This document shows positions 1 through 5,287 of a stretch of 7,960 nucleotides of DNA, piece by piece. Below the pieces are notes generated by a model. That model was not told the origin of the DNA. It saw only the letters and a program-made list of their open reading frames with translations, and made no database searches. The position numbers were made by a program, and so were the translations under genes. Positions within the stretch are counted from its first letter, which is position 1; each line of letters begins with the position of its first letter. Source of the DNA: an uncultured Methylophilus sp. (lineage in GTDB: Bacteria > Pseudomonadota > Gammaproteobacteria > Burkholderiales > Methylophilaceae); NCBI GenBank assembly GCA_936943315.1, contig CAKZJM010000215.1, positions 1-7,960 of the forward strand, given 5' to 3'.

Positions 1-670
1 AGTTCAGGTTTTTGATTTCGCGGCGGGTACCAAACTTTTCAGTGCCTTTGGGGCGCACTGAGACGTTAACGTCACAACGGAAAGAACCTTCCTGCATGTT
101 ACCGTCACAGATACCTATCCACTGCACCAGCTCGTGCAGTTTCTTGGCGTAAGCCACGGCTTCGGCCGCGCTACGCATATCGGGCTCGGTCACAATTTCC
201 AGCAGGGGTGTACCGGCACGGTTCAAATCTATGCCGGACATGCCTTCCACGGCCCCATGCACTGACTTACCGGCATCTTCTTCAAGGTGGGCACGGGTGA
301 TATTAATGACTTTTTCGTAAGCCTCGGTATTTTTACCAGCAGGCACTTGAATCGTGATTTTTCCCTTGCCGACCACGGGCAGCTCAAACTGGCTGATCTG
401 ATAGCCTTTCGGCAGGTCAGGATAAAAGTAATTCTTGCGCGAGAAGACGCTGCGTGGCGCCATTTCTGCATCAATCGCCAAGCCGAACTTGATGGCACAC
501 TCGACGGCTTTTTTATTGAGCACGGGCAACACACCAGGCAAGGCGATACTGACCTCGCACGCTTGGGTATTGGGCGCTGCGCCATACGTGGTGGAAGCAC
601 CACTGAACTGTTTGGATTTTGTCTGTAACTGAACGTGGGTTTCTAACCCGATCACAACTTCCCACTGCAT
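1..670 (-). CDS. gatB: Aspartyl/glutamyl-tRNA(Asn/Gln) amidotransferase subunit B, N-terminal 223 residues (cut by left window edge)
   Basis: GatB binds the misacylated tRNA and carries the kinase-like site that activates the Glu or Asp side chain. GatA supplies ammonia to that site, and the product is Gln-tRNA(Gln) or Asn-tRNA(Asn). I translated it by eye: it starts MQWEVVIGLETHVQLQTKSK at 670 and runs off at base 1 after 223 codons, roughly half of the family's usual length of about 480. Family motifs are present: Glu10 and His12 of the metal site, the YFYPDLPKGYQISQ block at 81-94, HLEEDAGK at 128-135, and NRAGTPLLEIVTEPD at 150-164. The helical and C-terminal YqeY-like tRNA-binding part lies outside the window. 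The ATG at 670 fits the family start and has a GGAG six bases upstream. It is the last gene seen in the gatC-gatA-gatB order. No frameshift or stop is seen. Identification is very secure. Confidence 0.97.
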   Translation of the reverse strand, partial: MQWEVVIGLETHVQLQTKSKQFSGASTTYGAAPNTQACEVSIALPGVLPVLNKKAVECAIKFGLAIDAEMAPRSVFSRKNYFYPDLPKGYQISQFELPVVGKGKITIQVPAGKNTEAYEKVINITRAHLEEDAGKSVHGAVEGMSGIDLNRAGTPLLEIVTEPDMRSAAEAVAYAKKLHELVQWIGICDGNMQEGSFRCDVNVSVRPKGTEKFGTRREIKNLN

Positions 671-673
671 GAT

Positions 674-2158
674 TTACTCCAACCCTGCTGGCACACGCTG
701 ATGCCAGTCTGTCACTTGTTGATAGGCATGGCCGATCTCCAGCATGCGTGCCTCATCAAAATAATTACCAATGATCTGCAAACCAACCGGCAAGGCTTTG
801 CCGTCGGGGCTTTGTGCAAACCCGGCCGGGACGCTCATGCCAGGCAGGCCCGCCAGGTTGACGGCAATGGTGTACAAGTCTTCGAGGTACATGGCGACGG
901 GATCACTGGTTTTTTCACCGGCTTTAAAGGCGGTTGAAGGGGCCGCGGGGCCCATGATGACGTCACAGTGTTTGAAGGCTTCGACAAAGTCTTGCGCAAT
1001 CAGGCGGCGAATTTGTTGCGCCTTGAGGTAATAGGCATCGTAGTAGCCCGCACTCAAGACATAGGTCCCAATCAGGATACGGCGCTTGACCTCGGCACCA
1101 AAGCCTTCAGCCCGCGACTTCATGTACATATCCAATAAGTCGTTGTATTCAGCCGCGCGGTGACCATAACGCACACCATCAAAACGAGACAGGTTGCTCG
1201 AAGCTTCCGCCGGTGCCAGCACGTAATACACGGGGATCGACAAATTATTATTAGGCAGGCTGATGTCAACAATCTCTGCACCCAGTTTTTTGTATTCGGC
1301 AATCGCGGTTTCAATCACCTTGGCCACGTCCGCATTCAGGCCTTCGGCAAAATATTCTTTAGGCAGGCCGATACGCAACCCCTTGAGTGGCTGGTCGCCA
1401 GTCATGCTTGCCAGGCCGCGGGTGTAATCTTCTTTTTGGCGGTTAACGCTGGTGGAGTCGCGCTCATCAAACCCGGCCATCACATTGAGCATCAAGGCAC
1501 AGTCTTCAGCCGATTTGGCCATGGGGCCAGCCTGGTCTAAAGAAGAAGCGAACGCAATCATGCCGTAGCGTGACACCAGGCCGTAGGTCGGTTTCAGGCC
1601 AGTAAACCCGCACAAGGAGGCTGGCTGGCGGATAGAACCACCAGTATCAGTCCCCGTCGCTGCCGCACACAAACGGGCTGCCACAGCAGCCGCAGAACCG
1701 CCCGAGCTACCGCCTGGCACACGGTCAAAATCCCACGGGTTTTTGACGCCACCAAAATAACTGGTTTCGTTAGAAGAGCCCATGGCGAACTCGTCCATAT
1801 TGGTTTTGCCCAGGTTGACCGCCCCGGCAGCATCGAACTGGCTGATCACATGCGCGTCATACGGGGAGATAAAGGTCTCCAGCATTTTTGAGCTACAGGT
1901 GGTGCGCCAGCCTTTGGCACAGAAGATATCTTTTTGTGCGAGCGGGATGCCGGTTAAGGGCACGGCATTGCCTGCCGCAATGCGGGCATCCGCTGCCTTG
2001 GCCTGCGCCAGCGTTTTGTCTTCGTCTATGGTGACGTAAGCATTGATGGTCGGGTTGAGCTGCGCCATGCGCTGCAAATAGGCTTGCGTCAGCTCGACAC
2101 TGGAAACTTGTTTGCTCGCCAGTTGCTGGCCTAGCTGTTTAAGACTGCTGTTGATCAT
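674..2158 (-). CDS. gatA: Aspartyl/glutamyl-tRNA(Asn/Gln) amidotransferase subunit A (amidase subunit)
   Basis: GatA is the glutaminase of GatCAB: it hydrolyses Gln (or Asn) and passes the ammonia to GatB. The 494-residue product is a full-length amidase-signature protein, slightly longer than the usual 480-490. The catalytic Ser-cisSer-Lys triad is intact: Lys76 in IPLAQKDIF, Ser151 in PGGSSGGSAAA, and the nucleophile Ser175 in DTGGSIRQPA. Each sits three positions before its counterpart in Staphylococcus aureus GatA (79/154/178). The C-terminal half keeps the YYDAYYLKAQQIRRL and AGLPGMSVPAG blocks. The ATG at 2158 gives the expected N-terminus (MINSSLKQLGQQLASKQVSS), but I see no good Shine-Dalgarno before it. 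It lies 81 bases after gatC and three bases before gatB. It is soluble and cytoplasmic, and nothing is missing. Confidence 0.98.
   Translation of the reverse strand: MINSSLKQLGQQLASKQVSSVELTQAYLQRMAQLNPTINAYVTIDEDKTLAQAKAADARIAAGNAVPLTGIPLAQKDIFCAKGWRTTCSSKMLETFISPYDAHVISQFDAAGAVNLGKTNMDEFAMGSSNETSYFGGVKNPWDFDRVPGGSSGGSAAAVAARLCAAATGTDTGGSIRQPASLCGFTGLKPTYGLVSRYGMIAFASSLDQAGPMAKSAEDCALMLNVMAGFDERDSTSVNRQKEDYTRGLASMTGDQPLKGLRIGLPKEYFAEGLNADVAKVIETAIAEYKKLGAEIVDISLPNNNLSIPVYYVLAPAEASSNLSRFDGVRYGHRAAEYNDLLDMYMKSRAEGFGAEVKRRILIGTYVLSAGYYDAYYLKAQQIRRLIAQDFVEAFKHCDVIMGPAAPSTAFKAGEKTSDPVAMYLEDLYTIAVNLAGLPGMSVPAGFAQSPDGKALPVGLQIIGNYFDEARMLEIGHAYQQVTDWHQRVPAGLE
677..680 (-). promoter_or_regulatory. 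gatB Shine-Dalgarno inside the end of gatA
   Basis: On the minus strand the gatA end reads TTG GAG TAA, so GGAG falls in the last two codons of gatA, six bases before the gatB ATG. The gatA stop and the gatB start are only three bases apart. This arrangement fits translational coupling, which would help keep the A and B subunits equimolar. The position is read directly and the coupling is inferred. Confidence 0.7.
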
Positions 2159-2239
2159 AGCTACGGTATCTAAAAGTTAAACGCGACTCAGTAAGTTAAC
2201 GCGTCAATAAACACGACAGGTTGCGCTGAAAACACGCGG
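2159..2239 (-). other. gatC-gatA intergenic gap with an imperfect direct repeat
   Basis: This 81-base spacer separates gatC from gatA, whereas gatA-gatB is only three bases. It holds two near-identical copies, AAGTTAAACGCG at 2174-2185 and AAGTTAACGCG at 2193-2203 (plus-strand reading), differing by one A and offset by 19 bases, about two helical turns. No stem followed by a T-run is visible, so I do not call a terminator. The strand upstream of gatA has no purine-rich Shine-Dalgarno. The repeat could be a protein-binding site or chance. Confidence 0.35.
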
Positions 2240-2527
2240 TTATTCGATGACTTTGGGCACTAGGTACAAACCGTCCTGGGTGGCCGGGGCGATGGACTGG
2301 AACAGCTCACGCTGGTTGGTGGCGGTCACCACGTCTTCTCGCAGGCGTTGCGTCACATCTTGCGAGTGTGACATGGGGACGATACCGGTCGTATCTACCG
2401 CCTGCATTTGCTCGATCAAACCGAGGATACCGGAAAGTTTATTCAGGGTTTCTTGCGCTTCTGTGTCACTGACCTCAATACGGGCCAGGTGAGCAATGCG
2501 CTTGATATCATCAAGATTCAGTGCCAT
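2240..2527 (-). CDS. gatC: Aspartyl/glutamyl-tRNA(Asn/Gln) amidotransferase subunit C
   Basis: GatC is the small subunit that wraps around the GatA-GatB interface and stabilises the complex. It has no catalytic site of its own. The 95-residue product is the normal family length. It starts MALNLDDIKRIAHLARIEVS, the typical GatC N-terminal helix pattern, has the central LSGILGLIEQMQAVDTTGI helix and linker at about 31-49 with PMSHS at 51-55, continues with LREDVV at 62-67, and ends DGLYLVPKVIE, the conserved C-terminal strand. The ATG at 2527 is the natural start, although no clear Shine-Dalgarno precedes it. It is the promoter-proximal gene of the gat operon and lies back to back with mreB across a 127-base spacer. 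Confidence 0.96.
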   Translation of the reverse strand: MALNLDDIKRIAHLARIEVSDTEAQETLNKLSGILGLIEQMQAVDTTGIVPMSHSQDVTQRLREDVVTATNQRELFQSIAPATQDGLYLVPKVIE

Positions 2528-2564
2528 GTCTGGTTAATTGTCTGTAAGATTTTGAAAGCACGTC

Positions 2565-2593
2565 TTAATTTCATGTGCGTTTTGCGCTATTAT
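2565..2593 (+). promoter_or_regulatory. Candidate promoter of the mreBCD-mrdA-rodA operon
   Basis: TATTAT at 2588-2593 matches five of six bases of a sigma-70 -10 element. At a 17-base spacing, TTAATT at 2565-2570 is a weak -35 (three of six). The start would fall near 2600, leaving a leader of about 55 bases. The -10 shares bases 2589-2593 with the opposing gat -10, so the two promoters would be face to face on one AT-rich core. The -35 match is poor and the assignment is tentative. Confidence 0.4.
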
Positions 2594-2594
2594 A
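2589..2594 (-). promoter_or_regulatory. Candidate -10 element of the gatCAB promoter
   Basis: Read on the minus strand, 2594-2589 is a perfect TATAAT. Transcription would start near 2582, giving a leader of about 55 bases before gatC. At the 17-base spacing the -35 position reads CTGGGT, which is a poor match to TTGACA, so the call rests on the -10. A second, weaker -10-like TAAAAT (2605-2600) with TTGGCG 19 bases upstream is an alternative. It is the only promoter-like site found in the gap for this strand. Confidence 0.5.
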
Positions 2595-2605
2595 CCTTGA
2601 TTTTA

Positions 2606-2623
2606 TGCCGCACCCAGCGGGCA
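2606..2623 (+). other. Potential stem-loop in the mreB leader
   Basis: TGCCGC (2606-2611) can pair with GCGGGCA (2617-2623) as a six-base-pair stem with one bulged G and an ACCCA loop. It would sit a few bases into the mreB transcript and about 30 bases before the start codon. The same DNA covers the -35 region of the gat promoter on the other strand. There is no T-run after it, so it is not a terminator. It may stabilise the RNA or be incidental. Confidence 0.3.
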
Positions 2624-2644
2624 GCGCCAAATCAGTATTTTCAC

Positions 2645-2648
2645 AGGA
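2645..2648 (+). promoter_or_regulatory. mreB Shine-Dalgarno
   Basis: AGGA in the context ACAGGATAAAAC lies six bases before the ATG at 2655. It is a clear ribosome binding site that supports this start for mreB, the most abundantly needed protein of the cluster. Confidence 0.7.
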
Positions 2649-2654
2649 TAAAAC

Positions 2655-3698
2655 ATGTTCGGTTCACTCAACAGCTACTTCTCCAATGACCTTGCCATTG
2701 ACCTAGGCACCGCCAACACCCTGATTTACGTGCGTGGTAAAGGCGTCGTGCTGGATGAACCGTCGGTGGTGGCGATTCGTACCGAAGGCGGCCCCAACGG
2801 CAAAAAAGTGTTACTGGCTGTCGGCTCTGACGCTAAAAGCATGCTTGGCCGTGCCCCGGCCAATATCCAGGCCATCCGCCCGATGAAGGATGGCGTGATT
2901 GCCGACTTCACCATCACCGAGCAAATGCTCAAGTTTTTTATCCGTAAAGTACACGAATCCCGCTGGTTTTCACCTAGCCCACGCATCATTATCTGTGTGC
3001 CGGTAGGCTCCACACAGGTTGAGCGCCGCGCTATTAAAGAATCCGCTGAGCGTGCGGGTGCCAAGCAAGTGTTTTTGATTGAAGAGCCGATGGCCGCTGC
3101 GATCGGTGCAGACATGCCAGTGGCCGAAGCGACAGGTTCCATGGTGGTGGATATCGGTGGCGGCACCACCGAAGTGGGCGTGATCTCACTGGGCGGCATT
3201 GTGTACGCTAAATCCGAGCGTGTAGGTGGCGACAAGTTTGACCAGGCCATCATTGATTACATCCGCCGTAACTACGGCATGCAAATTTCAGAGCCTACCG
3301 CAGAAGCGATCAAAAAACGCATTGGTTCTGCCTTCCCCGGCTCAGAAGTGCTCGAAATGGAAGTGACCGGCCGTAACCTGGCAGAAGGTTTGCCCCGTAA
3401 ATTTACCATCTCCAGCAATGAGATCCTCGAAGCACTGACAGAGCCATTGAACTCCATCGTTGGTGCCGTGAAATCTGCCCTGGAACAAACGCCACCAGAA
3501 CTGGGTGCAGACATTGCCGAAAAAGGCATGGTGCTCACTGGTGGTGGCGCCCTGTTGCGCGACCTGGACCGCCTGCTGGTGGAAGAAACCGGTTTGCCAG
3601 TGATTGTGGCAGAAGACCCATTGACTTGCGTAGCGCGTGGCTGTGGCCGTGCCCTCGAAGAAATGGACAAATTGGGCAACGTTTTCGCTAGCGAATAA
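2655..3698 (+). CDS. mreB: Rod shape-determining protein MreB (bacterial actin)
   Basis: MreB polymerises into ATP-dependent antiparallel double filaments on the inner face of the cytoplasmic membrane and steers the elongasome. The 347-residue product is full length. Residues 1-11 (MFGSLNSYFSN) form the short amphipathic membrane-binding N-terminus typical of proteobacterial MreB. The actin-fold motifs are in order: phosphate-1 AIDLGTANT at 14-22, with Asp16; the EEPMAAAIGA block at 143-152 with the catalytic Glu; phosphate-2 VDIGGGTTEV at 165-174; and the adenosine motif LTGGGALLRDL at 294-304. The C-terminus keeps RALEEMDKL. It leads the operon and is followed after 29 bases by mreC. A stop-free frame antisense to it (2726-3253) is a coding shadow. 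It is not Hsp70 or FtsA, judging by length and motif spacing. Confidence 0.99.
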   Translation: MFGSLNSYFSNDLAIDLGTANTLIYVRGKGVVLDEPSVVAIRTEGGPNGKKVLLAVGSDAKSMLGRAPANIQAIRPMKDGVIADFTITEQMLKFFIRKVHESRWFSPSPRIIICVPVGSTQVERRAIKESAERAGAKQVFLIEEPMAAAIGADMPVAEATGSMVVDIGGGTTEVGVISLGGIVYAKSERVGGDKFDQAIIDYIRRNYGMQISEPTAEAIKKRIGSAFPGSEVLEMEVTGRNLAEGLPRKFTISSNEILEALTEPLNSIVGAVKSALEQTPPELGADIAEKGMVLTGGGALLRDLDRLLVEETGLPVIVAEDPLTCVARGCGRALEEMDKLGNVFASE

Positions 3699-3700
3699 TC

Positions 3701-3724
3701 CGGGGCAACGTTGGCGCATCCCCG
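3701..3724 (+). repeat. Small inverted repeat in the mreB-mreC gap
   Basis: CGGGG (3701-3705) and CCCCG (3720-3724) could form a five-base-pair stem around a 14-base loop that itself starts with the palindrome CAACGTTG (3706-3713). It fills almost all of the 29-base spacer and ends three bases before the mreC ATG. No T-run follows, so it is not a classical terminator. It might mark an RNA processing point or modulate mreC initiation; both ideas are inference. Confidence 0.3.
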
Positions 3725-3727
3725 ATC

Positions 3728-4810
3728 ATGCTAAAAGGCATACACCAACAGCTTGACCCGCAGGAGTCCCCGGCTTTTTTTATCCAGGGACCCAAGCCTT
3801 TCTCGCGCCTGATGTTTTTTTGTGCGCTGTCATTGGTCATGATGGCAGTAGATGCACGTTTTGATTATCTTGGTCAGGTCAGGCAATGGTTCAGCACCGC
3901 CTTGCATCCGCTCGAAGTCGTAGCCAGCGCCCCCAATGAGTGGGCACGCAACATCCACACCTACTTCACCTCGCATAACCAGCTTATTCAAGACAACTTT
4001 AAACTCAAACAGCAGGCCCTAATTGACCATGCGGCCTTGCAGCGTTTGGCGACGGTAGATGCCGAAAATGCTCACCTGCGCACCTTGCTGGCAGGCGATG
4101 CGCCGATTATTCCACAAGCAACGTTGGGTGAAGTCATGCATATGGGCCGCGACCCGTTCAGCAATATTATCACCCTTAACCGCGGCAGCCATCACCACAT
4201 TACCCCCGGCCAGGCGGTGGTGGATGAACAAGGTGTGGTCGGGCAAATCACGCGTGTGTACCCGTTTACCAGCGAAGTGACGCTGATTACCGACAAAAAA
4301 CTGTCGATTCCTATCCAGATTGAGCGTAACCAGTTGCGCGCCATTGCGTTTGGCGAAGGCAAACGCAACACGCTGGATATCCCCTACTTGCCAACCAGCG
4401 TCGATATCAAGGTAGGCGATAAACTGGTCACTTCTGGCATTGATGGCGTCTATCCGGCAGGATTGGCAGTGGCAGTGGTGACACAAATCAAGCAAAGCCA
4501 GGATTCGCCATTTGCCAAAATCATCAGCCGCCCGATTGCAGGCGTTAATAACCACAAGCACGTGCTGATTCTCCAGGTGCCAGACTCCCCGGCCATTAAC
4601 CCTTCCAGCGAGAGCAGGGCGGTGCTGCCACGGAATAATGCCCAGCATCTGGACCAGTCTGTGGTGGATGTTTTGCAGAAAAACAATGCGGCGGTCGACC
4701 CGCATCCGGTCACTGAAACACCGGTGCTGGAAGGAACTAATCCCGACAACGCCGCGTCGCCCATTACGCCTGAGAACACCCCCACGCCAGCCGCACCGGA
4801 GCATCCATGA
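3728..4810 (+). CDS. mreC: Rod shape-determining protein MreC
   Basis: MreC is a bitopic inner-membrane protein whose periplasmic part self-associates and binds and activates PBP2, linking MreB filaments to wall synthesis. The 360-residue product has a short cytoplasmic N-terminus with the family block AFFIQGPKPFSRL (16-28), one transmembrane helix at about 28-43 followed by DARFDYLG, and a coiled coil at about 83-122. Two beta-barrel subdomains follow at about 130-283, including GQAVVDEQGVVGQITRV, LITDKKLSIPI and VTSGIDGVYPAGL. Residues from about 285 onward are a Pro/Thr/Asn-rich tail of about 75 residues, without obvious fold. The ATG at 3728 is the only in-frame start that keeps the conserved N-terminus, yet no Shine-Dalgarno precedes it. 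The stop overlaps mreD by four bases. The long antisense frame at 4019-4804 is a shadow. Confidence 0.97.
   Translation: MLKGIHQQLDPQESPAFFIQGPKPFSRLMFFCALSLVMMAVDARFDYLGQVRQWFSTALHPLEVVASAPNEWARNIHTYFTSHNQLIQDNFKLKQQALIDHAALQRLATVDAENAHLRTLLAGDAPIIPQATLGEVMHMGRDPFSNIITLNRGSHHHITPGQAVVDEQGVVGQITRVYPFTSEVTLITDKKLSIPIQIERNQLRAIAFGEGKRNTLDIPYLPTSVDIKVGDKLVTSGIDGVYPAGLAVAVVTQIKQSQDSPFAKIISRPIAGVNNHKHVLILQVPDSPAINPSSESRAVLPRNNAQHLDQSVVDVLQKNNAAVDPHPVTETPVLEGTNPDNAASPITPENTPTPAAPEHP
4798..4801 (+). promoter_or_regulatory. mreD Shine-Dalgarno within mreC
   Basis: GGAG lies five bases before the mreD ATG, inside the last codons of mreC. With the ATGA overlap of stop and start it points to translational coupling of mreC and mreD. 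Confidence 0.6.
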
Positions 4811-5283
4811 AACCGGTAAAATTCAGCACATTCCTGTTTACCATGCTGGTGGGATTGATATTCCAGCTGTATCCATGGTCTAGCTCAGGCATCATTATTC
4901 ATCCAGACTTTTTGCTGGTGATTATGATTTACTGGATACTGCAAGCCCCTTATCACTGCAATATTGGCTGGGTATGGTTTGCCGGATTGCTGGTTGACCT
5001 GTCTACCGGCAGCCTGCTGGGGCAGCATGCACTGACTTTTGCCATCACTGCTTTTCTGGGCCTGATTTACCAGCGTCGGCTGGTGCTATTCAACCGCTGG
5101 CAACTGTATTTGTATGTGTTGTTCCTGTTTGGTGTGCAGCGCCTGCTGATCTTGCTGCTCAAACTGTTTGCCGGAGGGGAAATCCCCGATTGGACTTATG
5201 GCCTGCCCGTGCTCTCTGACCTGATCCTGTGGCAATTCATGATTATCTGGTTTGGCGAGTTGACCCGTCCGAAAAAGTTATAA
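4807..5283 (+). CDS. mreD: Rod shape-determining protein MreD
   Basis: MreD is a small polytopic inner-membrane protein of the elongasome that partners with MreC and tunes its action on PBP2. The 158-residue product is the usual length and very hydrophobic, with about five or six membrane segments, near 8-23, 29-46, 53-66, 74-88, 98-120 and 134-149. Family marks are HPDFLLVIMIYW (32-43) and the GLLVDLSTGSLLGQHAL block (60-76), followed by the basic YQRRLVLFNRW at 88-98. The end is basic (RPKKL), probably cytoplasmic. The start overlaps the mreC stop as ATGA and has GGAG at good spacing. The next gene starts four bases after its stop. MreD diverges fast, so position as well as sequence supports the call. 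Confidence 0.95.
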   Translation: MKPVKFSTFLFTMLVGLIFQLYPWSSSGIIIHPDFLLVIMIYWILQAPYHCNIGWVWFAGLLVDLSTGSLLGQHALTFAITAFLGLIYQRRLVLFNRWQLYLYVLFLFGVQRLLILLLKLFAGGEIPDWTYGLPVLSDLILWQFMIIWFGELTRPKKL

Positions 5284-5287
5284 GCAC

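Noticed and set aside
229..628. Open frames on both strands within gatB (229-603 minus, 287-628 plus)
   Set aside because: gatB itself is open through this stretch in a third frame with clear family motifs, so these are shadows.
2552..2557. TTGAAA as -35 of the mreB promoter
   Set aside because: It is 30 bases from the TATTAT at 2588, too far for a sigma-70 spacer, and no other -10 was found at the right distance.
2408..2689. 93-codon plus-strand frame running from gatC into mreB
   Set aside because: It crosses the divergent promoter region and starts inside gatC on the wrong strand. The peptide has no motif and no ribosome site was seen.
2726..3253. 175-codon open frame on the minus strand opposite mreB
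   Set aside because: The translation is a Ser/Thr/Pro-rich shadow of the highly conserved MreB coding sequence, without a ribosome site or motif.
3711..3713. TTG as an alternative mreC start
   Set aside because: It is out of frame with mreC. No other in-frame start lies between the mreB stop and the ATG at 3728.
3699..3727. Rho-independent terminator between mreB and mreC
   Set aside because: The stem is only five pairs with a long loop and is followed by GATCATG with no T-run.
4019..4804. 261-codon open frame on the minus strand opposite mreC
   Set aside because: It lies wholly inside mreC, and its translation is rich in His, Arg, Trp and Cys with no recognisable motif. This is typical of the antisense shadow of a GC-biased gene.
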